In this document: positions 26,420 to 35,258 of the stretch, piece after piece
How the letters are laid out: the number at the start of each line of letters is the position of its first letter
How positions within the stretch are numbered: position 1 is the stretch's first letter
DNA from: Treponema_C sp050320395
Lineage (GTDB): Bacteria > Spirochaetota > Spirochaetia > Treponematales > Treponemataceae
DNA length: 64,000 nt
Assembly (NCBI RefSeq): GCF_050320395.1
Contig: NZ_CP144459.1
Span: 868,001 to 932,000 of the forward strand
Direction of reading: 5' to 3'
Made by a program: the position numbers and the translations under genes
Notes under the pieces: model-generated
Database searches by the model: none
What the model saw: only the letters and a program-made list of their open reading frames with translations
What the model was told of the DNA's origin: nothing

Positions 26420-27547
26420 ATGAACAAATCACAATCATTTTTTAAAACGGCGGCCCTTGTTACCGCCCTGTTGATTTTTACCGCTTCAAGCTGCAGTGCG
26501 TTTTCGTTCGGTACAAAAACGAATAAAAAATACAACGAAAAAAAGATGAAGACCCTTACGGGTAAAACGGTTACAGTAGAAAACCGCGACAATGTTTATA
26601 CGGATCAGGAATTCGGCTTCGGTTTTGTTGTTCCCGAATCTTTAAAGACCTTAAGCGCGGAAGGCTTATTGGAAATTCTTCCGCGTGCCGAAAATATAAC
26701 CTTTTTTACCCTCTATTCGCAAAAGCTCTACGATTTGGTTTCTTCATTGAATCCGGAAACCGTTACCGAGGAGCAGTGGGCCTCTTTTACAAAGGAGGCG
26801 GAAAAGTACGCTTTTCCTGCGGCTTTTTTGTTCCGCCTGCCTTCAGGAGAGCCTCAGGGTATGGATGCGGACATACTGAACTTTATCAAAGAAAACTATT
26901 CGGCTGTTGAAAAAATAGCCGATTTTTCCGGAACCGCTTATTATTTCGGCTACAATACCGATTACGCAAAAATTGAATTTTCCGATGATGAAAAAAACAA
27001 GGCCGGCACGCTTATAGGCGAGTTAAAGGACTTTAAAAAGAATATCTTTGTATTTCCGCCCCTTGTACGTGCGGACGAAAACGCTCTGTCCGCTCCCGCT
27101 GCTTCATCGGCAGGCTTAACGTCTTTTCAAGCGCAAACCTTAACCGGCGAAACGGTAAATCAGGATATGTTCAAGGACTATAAGGTAACGATGATAAATA
27201 TCTGGGCTACCTGGTGTCCGCCCTGTGTAAAAGAAATGCCTGACCTTGCAAAACTCCATTCGTCCATGCTTCCGGAAGGAACAAACATGATAAGCATTTG
27301 TATCGATTCGGATTCCGACCCGCAGGGCGCCCGCGATATTTTGAATAAGGTATCGGCGCGTTTTACAACCATTGTGCCGAACGCCGGTTTAAGCGGCTTT
27401 TTAAGCTCCTTTTCGGCAATTCCCGCAACGGTTTTTGTGGATTCTCACGGAAACCTTATCGGTAAACCTATTACGGGTGTTCCCGGCCGCGACCCTGCCG
27501 CAGCTTATGCAAAAACACTTGCAGAGCTTGCCGCTTCTCAAAATTGA
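26420..27547 (+). CDS. TlpA/ResA-like thioredoxin-family lipoprotein
   Basis: 375 residues from ATG 26420 (gagg 5 nt upstream; ATG 26417 is adjacent). Signal peptide with lipobox TASSC, then a ~200-residue domain without recognised motifs. The C-terminal thioredoxin fold has WATWCPPCVKEMP, the CPPC active site of TlpA/ResA, and a cis-Pro region SAIPATVFVDSHG. It probably reduces or transfers disulfides outside the cytoplasmic membrane. It heads a three-gene unit with a CxxC peptide and an iron-sulfur membrane protein, so electrons may flow from those proteins to this one; that link is inference. Confidence 0.88.
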   Translation: MNKSQSFFKTAALVTALLIFTASSCSAFSFGTKTNKKYNEKKMKTLTGKTVTVENRDNVYTDQEFGFGFVVPESLKTLSAEGLLEILPRAENITFFTLYSQKLYDLVSSLNPETVTEEQWASFTKEAEKYAFPAAFLFRLPSGEPQGMDADILNFIKENYSAVEKIADFSGTAYYFGYNTDYAKIEFSDDEKNKAGTLIGELKDFKKNIFVFPPLVRADENALSAPAASSAGLTSFQAQTLTGETVNQDMFKDYKVTMINIWATWCPPCVKEMPDLAKLHSSMLPEGTNMISICIDSDSDPQGARDILNKVSARFTTIVPNAGLSGFLSSFSAIPATVFVDSHGNLIGKPITGVPGRDPAAAYAKTLAELAASQN

Positions 27548-27560
27548 CGGGACAGCCGAG

Positions 27561-27773
27561 ATGGAAAAGGCTAAAGTATCCGGACACAAATCCGCGCCGG
27601 AGATTTTACCCCAAGCCGCGCCGCCGTTTGGGATACGTATAAAAAATCTTGCCGCCGCCTCTGCCCTTGTACTGGGTGCGGCCTTTATCGTGTTCGGCAT
27701 TATGCGCGGCGAACAGCGTATCGTTTTGCAAAAGGCGATACGCATTTGCCTTGAATGTATCGGTATAGGCTAG
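27561..27773 (+). CDS. CD1871A-family CxxC peptide
   Basis: 70 residues: a Pro-rich N-terminus, one membrane helix (about residues 28-48, AAASALVLGAAFIVFGIM) and a C-terminal GEQRIVLQKAIRICLECIGIG with a CLEC pair. This matches what I remember of the CD1871A CxxC family, small proteins encoded beside thioredoxin-like and 4Fe-4S membrane proteins. It starts 13 bp after the lipoprotein stop; the frame opens earlier within that gene. The family assignment is from memory of the C-terminal motif. Confidence 0.75.
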   Translation: MEKAKVSGHKSAPEILPQAAPPFGIRIKNLAAASALVLGAAFIVFGIMRGEQRIVLQKAIRICLECIGIG

Positions 27774-27783
27774 GGGGGCGGCT

Positions 27784-28779
27784 GTGAAAGCTTATAAACG
27801 TGATAAAGCCCGAAAAAAAAGGCTCCCGTTTTCATCGAGAACTTTTATACAAACCTGCGCTTCCATAGGCTCGAACGCCCATATTGCAGGCTTTATACGC
27901 GGCGATATATTCAAGGGAAGCACAAAAACCGTCTGCGTTCCGGGCTTAAACTGCTATTCATGTCCGGGCGCCGTCGGTTCCTGCCCGGTGGGAGCTTTTC
28001 AAGCGGTTGCGGGAAGCAAAAAATACGATTTCAGCTTTTATATAAGCGGCATTGTAATTGTATTCGGTGCGGTTTTCGGCCGCTTTATTTGCGGCTTTTT
28101 ATGCCCCTTCGGCTTTGTACAGGACTTATTGCATAAAATCAAAGTAAAGCGCATTAAGGTAGCGGCAAAACTCGATTTTGTGCTGCGCCTTTTTAAATAT
28201 GCACTGCTTGCCGTTTTGGTCGTAATGCTTCCCGCCCTTGTGCATAACGCATTCGGCATAAGCGACCCCTATTTTTGTAAATGGGTATGCCCGGCCGGTA
28301 TTTTCGGAGGAGCGCTTCCCCTTATAGCGGCAAACGAAGGCTTGCGCTCAAGCCTCGGTTTTTTATTCGGCTGGAAAACCCTCGTCCTTGGCGCCGTATT
28401 GATTTTTTCGCTTTTTATCTACCGCCCCTTTTGCAAGTATCTGTGCCCGCTGGGCGCTTTTTACGCCTTTTTTAATAAAATCTCTTTGTACCGCATGAGT
28501 TTGGATACTTCCCTGTGTACCCGCTGCGGCGCCTGCCAAAGGACATGTCCTATGCAGGTTCCGATTATCAAACCGCTCAAAGGTTCCGCCCGCGAAGAAC
28601 AAAACCCGCGTTTTTTTGACGTAACCTCTGCCGAATGCATCCGCTGTAAGGAATGTCAAAAAGCATGTCCGCATAACGCGATTTCGTTCGGCTTTAAAAA
28701 GAGGTTTGAAGAGTCGGCCGTTTTTTCGGCGAAGATGCAAGCCCAAAGCAGGAGCTGGAATCCCGAGCGGCTGAACTGA
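27784..28779 (+). CDS. 4Fe-4S membrane protein (NapH/YccM-like)
   Basis: 331 residues from GTG 27784, with gggggcgg upstream. It has about four membrane helices. Cysteine clusters include CVPGLNCYSCPGAVGSC near the N-terminus, FICGFLCPFG and KYLCPLGAFY. Two ferredoxin motifs near the C-terminus are CTRCGACQRTCP and CIRCKECQKACP. These are the features of NapH-type quinol-to-iron-sulfur electron-transfer proteins. With the TlpA-like lipoprotein and the CxxC peptide it probably moves electrons from the membrane to periplasmic thiols. Confidence 0.9.
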   Translation: MKAYKRDKARKKRLPFSSRTFIQTCASIGSNAHIAGFIRGDIFKGSTKTVCVPGLNCYSCPGAVGSCPVGAFQAVAGSKKYDFSFYISGIVIVFGAVFGRFICGFLCPFGFVQDLLHKIKVKRIKVAAKLDFVLRLFKYALLAVLVVMLPALVHNAFGISDPYFCKWVCPAGIFGGALPLIAANEGLRSSLGFLFGWKTLVLGAVLIFSLFIYRPFCKYLCPLGAFYAFFNKISLYRMSLDTSLCTRCGACQRTCPMQVPIIKPLKGSAREEQNPRFFDVTSAECIRCKECQKACPHNAISFGFKKRFEESAVFSAKMQAQSRSWNPERLN

Positions 28780-28813
28780 GTCTGTCCGGGTTTTTGCTCC
28801 CATTCACTCCCCG

Positions 28814-30433
28814 TTACAAATTATCCATTTCCCGTTGAATCTTCCAGTCTTTTATCGTCCGTTTTTTTTCATCAAAGCTTGCACCGACGGCTATAACTTT
28901 TTTACCGCTTCCGGAAAACCTGTCGGCGTAGCCTTTTTCCCGTATTTGCTTGAGGGCATCGTCGGCCGTGCCGTTGGCCGTGAGCTTAAACTCAAAGATA
29001 TACACCTTGTCCGGGAATTCCACTGTGCAGTCGGCTCTGCCTGCGGCGCAGTGAACTTCCGTATGTACAAATTGGTTCATGAGGGCAAAAACAAGATACA
29101 CGGCCGTTTGATAGTTTTGCTCGCGCAAAGCCAAGTCTTTTTCGGTTAAGCTATCGTAGGGTATGCCTGAGATGATACCTTTCAGCTTTTCCATAAAGCC
29201 GTCAATGTCCGCCGCCTCTATCTGCTCGTAAAACTCCCAAATCGAAAGCCCCGTTTTATCGCTTTTGACGGAAGTATAGGCGGGCAGTAAATTATCCAAA
29301 AAGCCGTAGCGCACCTCATCGTTCGGGAAGCCTAAACGGTACAGGCCTGCAAAATCGTTATAGTCTTTAATAGTTACATAGCCCGATTGAAACAGTATGG
29401 GCAGGGGATTTACGGCATCGGCCCTGTAGGTTTCCAAGCCCGCTTCGTTGATTTTTACGTTTCCGTCAAGGTCGGGAATGTTGTAATAGGCTTTTTTAAG
29501 ATAGTTTACCAAAAAAGTCGGTGTACCCGTTGCAAACCAATAGCTTGAAAATTCTCCCGACGCAAACACATTGAGCAAACTGAAGGGATTATACATTGCG
29601 CTTCCCTTCCGAGCAAAGAGATAGCCGTCGTAGCGCTGCTTTAATTTTGCAAGGGCTTCATCATAGCTCAAGCTGTTTTTTTCGGCGAGGTTTTGAATTT
29701 CGGGCACAAAGCCTTTTTCAAGTTCTTGCTGCGAAATGCCGCAAATGCCTGAATAATCCGAAAGCAGGCTTAAATCGCGCAAATTATTTAAATCGCTGAA
29801 TATGCTCACCTTGCTGAATTTGGTAACGCCGGTTAAAAAGGCAAAGCGGATATATTGATCGGCACTTTTTATAACGCCGAAAAAACTTTTAAGAACGGTG
29901 CGGTATATTTCGTTGAGGTTTTCATCCTTCCATATAGTTTGCAAAAGGGGCTTGTCGTACTCGTCGATGAGGATAACAACCTGCCTGCCCGTTTTTTCGC
30001 AGGAGCGGTTGATTACACCGAAAAAGCGTTCGGTAATCGTATTTTCCGAGTCTTTACGGCCGTAGAGTTCTTCCCACCTGCACAGATGATTATTTAAAAG
30101 ACTTTCCAAATCTTCCCGTGTTTCATATTTTGAAGGGTTAAAATCCAAATAGAGTACCGGATATTCCTGCCAGATTTCTCGTTTGTCTTTTTCGGCTTCT
30201 TCGTATGTTTCGAGCGCCAAGCCCTTAAAGAGTTCTTTTTGACCGAGAAAATATGCTTTGAGTGTTGAAAGAAACAGGCTTTTTCCGAAACGGCGCGGCC
30301 GGCTTAAAAAATGAACACGGCTTTCATTTACCAATTTCCAAATAAGTTCGGTTTTATCAATATAGATAAAATCATCCTTACGTATAACTTCAAAACTTTG
30401 CACGCCTATGGGCATCTTTCTGACTGCACTCAT
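28814..30433 (-). CDS. AAA-ATPase-like protein with PD-(D/E)XK nuclease domain
   Basis: 539 residues. N-terminal AAA-like region with FSRP-type RPRRFGKSLFLS (Walker A variant), FLGQKELF and VVILIDEYDKPLL (Walker B). A C-terminal PD-(D/E)XK-type segment has YIFEFKL and GYADRF. This architecture (AAA-ATPase-like plus PDDEXK_9) is multicopy in Treponema and Bacteroidetes, role unknown. The ATG is only 6 nt after a TATAAT box with a TTGTCA -35, 17 bp apart (30440-30468), so the message may be leaderless. Confidence 0.88.
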   Translation of the reverse strand: MSAVRKMPIGVQSFEVIRKDDFIYIDKTELIWKLVNESRVHFLSRPRRFGKSLFLSTLKAYFLGQKELFKGLALETYEEAEKDKREIWQEYPVLYLDFNPSKYETREDLESLLNNHLCRWEELYGRKDSENTITERFFGVINRSCEKTGRQVVILIDEYDKPLLQTIWKDENLNEIYRTVLKSFFGVIKSADQYIRFAFLTGVTKFSKVSIFSDLNNLRDLSLLSDYSGICGISQQELEKGFVPEIQNLAEKNSLSYDEALAKLKQRYDGYLFARKGSAMYNPFSLLNVFASGEFSSYWFATGTPTFLVNYLKKAYYNIPDLDGNVKINEAGLETYRADAVNPLPILFQSGYVTIKDYNDFAGLYRLGFPNDEVRYGFLDNLLPAYTSVKSDKTGLSIWEFYEQIEAADIDGFMEKLKGIISGIPYDSLTEKDLALREQNYQTAVYLVFALMNQFVHTEVHCAAGRADCTVEFPDKVYIFEFKLTANGTADDALKQIREKGYADRFSGSGKKVIAVGASFDEKKRTIKDWKIQREMDNL

Positions 30434-30439
30434 AAGCGT

Positions 30440-30468
30440 ATTATAACAGAAGAATGCCGAATTGACAA
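30440..30468 (-). promoter_or_regulatory. Promoter of the AAA/PD-(D/E)XK gene, leaderless layout
   Basis: TTGTCA (30463-30468), 17 bp, TATAAT (30440-30445) with TGT before the -10, then 6 nt to the start codon at 30433. Confidence 0.7.
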
Positions 30469-30508
30469 TTAAAACGATAAATCATGTCCAAAATCGTTCG
30501 CTTGTGTT

Positions 30509-30955
30509 ATAATAAAGGCAGCCGAGCTTTACGGCTTTTACCGGTATCCGCGCCGGGATAGTGAAAAAGGGAGGGGAACACTGCGGACAGGATGTCTGCT
30601 GAAAACCGAACTTCCTGTTCGGTTTTCAGCTTCAAGTTTGCTTTCAGCAAACGGTTTGCTGAAAGCAAACTTGGGTATATGTAATTTTATCGCACGTCCT
30701 GTGCAGGCGCAAGCGTGCGGCTCACATAGCACCGCTCGCTTGCACGTCGAGTTTTGCTTTGCAAAACTCGCATAAAAACAGCTTTAAATTCGCAATTCTG
30801 AAGAATTGCTCATACTTGAAAATAGCATTGAACATACAGCTGTCAGCTGTATAGGCCGGGTTCTTAGGGCTGGCTAAGCCCTAAGCAGTGTGGGAGAGAG
30901 AGGGGGTTCTAGGGGGAGAGAGAACTCTGCCCTGAACAGGGTTCTTTCTCCCCCT
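30509..30955 (+). ncRNA. Hairpin-dense non-coding stretch behind a plus-strand TATAAT box
   Basis: A TATAAT at 30509-30514 preceded by TGT (extended -10) points into 440 bp without a supported ORF. Stems seen: 30598-30630 (14 bp), 30633-30673 (20 bp, 1-nt loop), 30691-30719 (6 bp), 30748-30770 (10 bp), 30792-30809 (7 bp), 30834-30852 (8 bp), 30863-30885 (9 bp) and 30911-30955 (15 bp, one mismatch). All but the last are perfect. Read on the minus strand the last one could terminate the BAX-inhibitor gene. A small RNA, or a hairpin-repeat block, is possible. Confidence 0.4.
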
Positions 30956-30960
30956 AACAA

Positions 30961-31665
30961 CTATCTTTTCTTTCCGAACAATCTCAAAAGCGACAAAAAG
31001 ATGTTTACAAAGTCGAGGTAGAGCTGTAAGGCTCCGATAATGGCGACTTTTTGGAAGTTTTCGCTGCCGTCGGCGTATACCGAAATCGTCATAAGTTTTT
31101 GCGTGTCGTATGCGGTAAGGCCGGTAAACACAACTACCGTAACAATCGAAATAAGCCAATCAAGCTGACTCGACCTGAATATGATATTGATGATTGAAGC
31201 GACGATAATTCCTATTAAGGCCATCATTAAATAGCGGCCGGCCGAACGCAAATCGCTCTTTGTTTTCATTCCGTATAAACTCATACCACCGAACATCAAT
31301 GCCGAGGCTAAAAATACCTTTGTGATTGAAGCGCTCGTATACAACAAAAAGATTGATGCAAGGGTTAAGCCGTTTATAAGCGAATAGACTATAAAGGCGC
31401 CCGCTGCGGCATTCCGGCTCATTTTACGTATCCGTGCCGACAGGGTAATAACCAAGGCGAATTCGGCTATAATCAAGCCTAAAAATACAATCGGATTGCC
31501 GAATATCAATTTGAGCATTGTTTGACTGTTCGCCGTTATAAAGGCCGCCGCTCCGCTTATTGCCAACGCGAGCATCATCCACCCGTACACACCGCTTATA
31601 AAGCGGCGGCGTACGTCCTCGTTTGCTTGTTGTAAGCTGATTTTTTGTACATTATAATCCATCAT
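30961..31665 (-). CDS. BAX inhibitor-1/YccA-family membrane protein
   Basis: 234 residues with about seven membrane helices. Family motif GLTAYDTQKL near residue 180 and a C-terminal YLDFVNIFLSLLRLFG, as in TMBIM/YccA proteins. These form calcium-leak channels or membrane-stress proteins; the role in spirochetes is not known. RBS taaggaggtag lies upstream. It has no operon partner: repeat copy C separates it from the DUF4340-like gene, and the hairpin block follows its stop. Confidence 0.9.
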   Translation of the reverse strand: MMDYNVQKISLQQANEDVRRRFISGVYGWMMLALAISGAAAFITANSQTMLKLIFGNPIVFLGLIIAEFALVITLSARIRKMSRNAAAGAFIVYSLINGLTLASIFLLYTSASITKVFLASALMFGGMSLYGMKTKSDLRSAGRYLMMALIGIIVASIINIIFRSSQLDWLISIVTVVVFTGLTAYDTQKLMTISVYADGSENFQKVAIIGALQLYLDFVNIFLSLLRLFGKKR

Positions 31666-31707
31666 CTACCTCCTTAAGGTTTTAATGTTACATACCTGCG
31701 TTTTTTT

Positions 31708-31820
31708 GGGCGGCTGAATCGGGCTTTACGGGGTTCCGCCTTTCGGCTCCATTCCTCGCTGCACTCGGAAGCGGGCGCGGCTGCTTTGCCGCCGCGCCCG
31801 CCCCCTCCAATCCCTGCCGC
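31708..31820 (-). repeat. Dispersed intergenic repeat, copy C
   Basis: Minus-strand orientation: plus strand begins gggcggctgaatcgggc and ends cctccaatccctgccgc. The core has a strong GC hairpin (gggcgcggc against gccgcgccc, 31774-31799) and the shared attcctcgctgcactcgg block found in copy B. Confidence 0.65.
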
Positions 31821-31837
31821 ATAAAAACCGTTTCCGC

Positions 31838-32443
31838 CTATTGTTTTTCGGCGGTTTCAAGTTCCGTTACCGGTGCCTCCCGTTCGGCTTCGCCCTGTTC
31901 GGCGTGCGCCTCGGCGGGGGGCTGTTCGGCCGCTTTCAGGTTTTCGGCCTTTTTTGAAAAGGTGCCCTGCAAATCTCCTGCGGCAAGCAGTACCGTTTGC
32001 GACTTATCGAGAACCGCATAGGTTTGCATGGCCGTTCCCGCCGTCTTGCCGACAAGGATTGTTCTAAGTTCCTTACCGTCTTTAAGTGCGCGCACTTCTA
32101 TCGCGTGTGCCGTATCCAAACCGAAGCGTTCTGCGTCCTCGATTGAACCGACCTTACCCAAAACGCGCACCTTTTGTACGGCATCGCTTATTTCCCGGGC
32201 GGCGTATGTGTCGGCGGCAGTTCCCGCTTCGTTTTCCGACTCGATAAGCCATGCATCGCCTTCTTTTTTCAAAGCGTAAAAGCCGCCGTCGGCAAGCTTT
32301 ACTTCTATTCTGTCGGCTTCAAGTTTTAGAGCTTCGTCACTCACGGCGTTTTTCCTTTCGCCGATTAACTGCAAAGCGTATACCAGCGCCAAAACCGCGG
32401 CGGCCGAAAGAAGCAGTATTTTACGAAGTTTCAGCATATTCAT
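31838..32443 (-). CDS. DUF4340-like membrane-anchored protein of the Gld-type ABC cluster
   Basis: 201 residues. One N-terminal membrane helix (about 8-27), then a domain with repeated W/Y-containing strands: FYALKKEGDAWLIE, AREISDAVQKVRVLGKV, FGLDTAHAIEV and TILVGKTAGTAMQTYAVLD. This is the pattern of DUF4340. A charged Ala/Glu-rich tail follows. The gene overlaps the GldG-like gene by 4 bp and belongs to its operon. In such clusters this protein is thought to act outside the membrane with the ABC exporter; its role is unknown. Confidence 0.85.
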   Translation of the reverse strand: MNMLKLRKILLLSAAAVLALVYALQLIGERKNAVSDEALKLEADRIEVKLADGGFYALKKEGDAWLIESENEAGTAADTYAAREISDAVQKVRVLGKVGSIEDAERFGLDTAHAIEVRALKDGKELRTILVGKTAGTAMQTYAVLDKSQTVLLAAGDLQGTFSKKAENLKAAEQPPAEAHAEQGEAEREAPVTELETAEKQ

Positions 32444-34548
32444 TGTACAGCCTCCTGTGCGTTTTCATCCTGCGCATAGCGTTTTTGTATGGCTTTTGTG
32501 CGCCGCTTTTTCATGTGCCGTCCGATAAGTCCTGCAACGGCGACAAGCAAGGGCAGAATATATTGGTTAAAAAGTTTTGCAACGGCGGCCGATACGGGTT
32601 CAACCTTATCCAACACGTTCCGCGAAAGCCCCTTGCTTCTCATATAGCAAAAATCTTCGCTGCCGTTTAAAAAGTCGAAAACGTTGCGTACAAAAACGGC
32701 TACGGGCTGTCCCCCCTCTTCGTCGATTAAGGCGCCGCTTGTAATCTTTGAAGAACCTGCAACAAAAACCGCCGACCTTTGTATGCCGGACGATACATGC
32801 GCTTCGGAAACGAGGGCGTTTTGACTGCCTGAAGTTCCGGCCGTGCCGAAAGCATCCGCCTTCCCGGCCTTTTCGTCATTACCTTTTGCCGGAGCGTTTG
32901 CAAAAGCGCTTTTAAAAGAGCCTTCCAAAAGAACGGCAAGATTGTATTCGCCCATGTTTTCTTTTGCAGGCGGGAAAATATACGAGGGATCCAGCGCGGT
33001 AATTTCTTTTTGCAGCCAGCTTTCTTTGCTTGTTTTTGCAAGTACGTGAGCTTCAGCACCGGAAGCCGAAGCCGCATCGTTGAGCGTTAAAGCGCCGCTT
33101 TGCAAAAAGAGAACGTACGACAGGTTCGATGTTACCGGATGGTTGTTTTTCAAACCGCTTTGATGTATAACGGGCGCAAAATAAAATTCGGTTTTTCCCT
33201 TTCCGGGTGCGCTTTGGCTGTAGCACTGTTTGTCCATCACATAACCTTCGGCCGGCTCAACGCCGTAAGCCTTTAAAAGCTTTTCCAGCCCCGTTGCGTT
33301 TTTTTCGTATGAGGGCGGCATACCGTAGTACATCGCCATTTGGTCCTGCTTTTCTATAAAGGGGTCTAAAAAGACCGCAAGCTTTCCGCCCTTCATAACA
33401 AACTGGTCTATCTTATACAATTCTTCTTCGCCGAATTCTTCAGTAGGCCCGTTGATAATCAGGGTCGATATGTTTGAGGGAATCTCTTCTTCGGCGGTGC
33501 GTATTTCTTTAAAACTGTACATATCGGAGGCATAGGCGGCAAGGTTTGCGGCTCCCGATTGTGCATCCTGCAAGCTCAATTCTCCGTGGCCGCTTACATA
33601 GCCGATTTCGGTCGAACGCGACACCAAAGAGGCGAGGTTTTCCGTAATGTTTTTTTCCAAATCGTCCAAGCCCGCAATAACGTAAGAACCGAACAGGCTT
33701 TGCGACATCTGCAAAGGAATAAGGCGGAAAGTGTCATTGTACGAAAGCACCAAACCGATAATGCCCTTGCCCGTTGAACCGTCCTTATTGTTTGTCCAGC
33801 GGATAAGGGGAATGCCGTAGGTTTCGCTTAAGCTTTCAACATCGGCTTGCGCGGGCTTTACGTAATTATAGCGTATGCGGTTCATATTGGCTTTGTTTAC
33901 CGCCTCAGCCGCCTTGGATACCGAAGGTTCAATCGAAGAAAAGCCTTGAATATTAAAGGCTGCCAAATCTTCACTTAAGTAAAGGTTTAAGTCCGCCTGT
34001 CCCTTTAAGCCTGCAAGGGCGCTTACCGCATTTATCATCGAAGTCATCTTTGTTGTCAGCTTGTATTCCAAACCTTCCGAGCTTGTAATGCCGTCGAGGA
34101 TTTCTATGCGGTCGGCATAGGTGAGCACCAAGCCCATCCATACGTTTTTAAAGCCGACTTCGCTTTCTTTTAATTCCTGTATTTGAATTTGATTGAGCCG
34201 GTACGAGCGCGCCATAGACTGACTTTCGGGATTGTTCATATCGAAGGTTTCCCACGAAAATTGTTTGTTTGCAGCTCCTGCATATTCGCTTAACAAATCG
34301 CGCACATATTGGGCGGTGTTATTGTACGGAGAAGGCAGGTTTGACGAAAAAAATACCTTAACCGAAAGCGGCTGTTCGAGCGTGCGCACCAGCTGTTTAC
34401 TCGACTGCGACAGGGAATAGGACTTGCTCTTTGTGGTATCGATGCGGAAAAAAGAGCGCATTCCTGCAAGGTTCAACAATACTAAAACGATAATAAAAAG
34501 TAAAAAATCGCTTTGAGGCCCTTTAAGCCACCGTATAAATGCTTTCAT
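32440..34548 (-). CDS. GldG-like ABC auxiliary membrane protein
   Basis: 702 residues. Family features (GldG, ABC_transp_aux): N-terminal membrane helix, FRIDTTKSKSYSLSQSSKQL, FFSSNLPSPYNNTAQYVRDLLSEY, the long extracytoplasmic domain with GHGE, and a C-terminal membrane helix (about 665-685). Codons overlap with the permease gene (ATG at the permease stop) and with the DUF4340-like gene. It accompanies the GldF permease and GldA ATPase. In Bacteroidetes the trio is needed for gliding. Spirochetes do not glide that way, so the cargo is unknown. Confidence 0.88.
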   Translation of the reverse strand: MKAFIRWLKGPQSDFLLFIIVLVLLNLAGMRSFFRIDTTKSKSYSLSQSSKQLVRTLEQPLSVKVFFSSNLPSPYNNTAQYVRDLLSEYAGAANKQFSWETFDMNNPESQSMARSYRLNQIQIQELKESEVGFKNVWMGLVLTYADRIEILDGITSSEGLEYKLTTKMTSMINAVSALAGLKGQADLNLYLSEDLAAFNIQGFSSIEPSVSKAAEAVNKANMNRIRYNYVKPAQADVESLSETYGIPLIRWTNNKDGSTGKGIIGLVLSYNDTFRLIPLQMSQSLFGSYVIAGLDDLEKNITENLASLVSRSTEIGYVSGHGELSLQDAQSGAANLAAYASDMYSFKEIRTAEEEIPSNISTLIINGPTEEFGEEELYKIDQFVMKGGKLAVFLDPFIEKQDQMAMYYGMPPSYEKNATGLEKLLKAYGVEPAEGYVMDKQCYSQSAPGKGKTEFYFAPVIHQSGLKNNHPVTSNLSYVLFLQSGALTLNDAASASGAEAHVLAKTSKESWLQKEITALDPSYIFPPAKENMGEYNLAVLLEGSFKSAFANAPAKGNDEKAGKADAFGTAGTSGSQNALVSEAHVSSGIQRSAVFVAGSSKITSGALIDEEGGQPVAVFVRNVFDFLNGSEDFCYMRSKGLSRNVLDKVEPVSAAVAKLFNQYILPLLVAVAGLIGRHMKKRRTKAIQKRYAQDENAQEAVQ

Positions 34549-35258
34549 TATGCAGCCCTCCGCGAATCGACGGTTTTAACCGTCAAAGTTAAAAATAAGG
34601 CGGTAAGTGTAACAAAGTAAATAAGGTCGCGGCTGTCGATAATGCCCCGGCTTATCGAGGTAAAATGAGCGCCCGCGGAAATATACTGTAAAACGCTTAC
34701 CAGAGATGCCGGTAAAAAGAGCAAAAATTGGTCAATCATCGCCAAAAGCACACAAAGGGCAAAGGCTATAAAAAAAGCGACTATTTGATTTGCACTCGAT
34801 GCCGAAGCGAACAAGCCCGCTGCGCAAAAGGCGGCCGCTAAAAAAAGGGCGCCGATATAACCGCAGACAAGGGGGCCTGCTTCAAGGCTGCCGAAAGAGG
34901 CTGCCGTAATTGCGTAGGCGAGGGTGGGAACCGTCATAATAGCCGTAAAAATAAGGGCTGCCGCAAATTTGCCGATTACAACGTCAAGGGCGTCGACCGG
35001 AAGGGTCATCAGGGTTTCCAAACTGCCGCTTTTGCGTTCTTCGGCAAAAAGCCGCATAGTTACCGCCGGAATAAAAAAAGCGTAGAGAACGGGCAGTATC
35101 GAAAAAAACTGCCTCAGTTCCGCGCGGTTTGCCAAAAAGAATACGTTAAAAAATAAAAAGCCCGAAATGAGCAAAAACAAACCGATAACGATGTAGGCAA
35201 CCGCTCCGGTAAAGTAGGCTCCCAACTCGCGTTTTATAATAGCCGATTTTACGTTCAT
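34548..35258 (-). CDS. GldF-like ABC-2 permease
   Basis: 236 residues with about six membrane helices. Starts with IKRELGAYFTGAVAYIVIGLFL and includes FAEERKSGSLETLMTLPV, the ABC-2/GldF signature. It forms the membrane channel with the ATPase encoded just upstream (4-bp overlap). The stop overlaps the start of the GldG-like gene by one base. Cargo unknown. Confidence 0.9.
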   Translation of the reverse strand: MNVKSAIIKRELGAYFTGAVAYIVIGLFLLISGFLFFNVFFLANRAELRQFFSILPVLYAFFIPAVTMRLFAEERKSGSLETLMTLPVDALDVVIGKFAAALIFTAIMTVPTLAYAITAASFGSLEAGPLVCGYIGALFLAAAFCAAGLFASASSANQIVAFFIAFALCVLLAMIDQFLLFLPASLVSVLQYISAGAHFTSISRGIIDSRDLIYFVTLTALFLTLTVKTVDSRRAA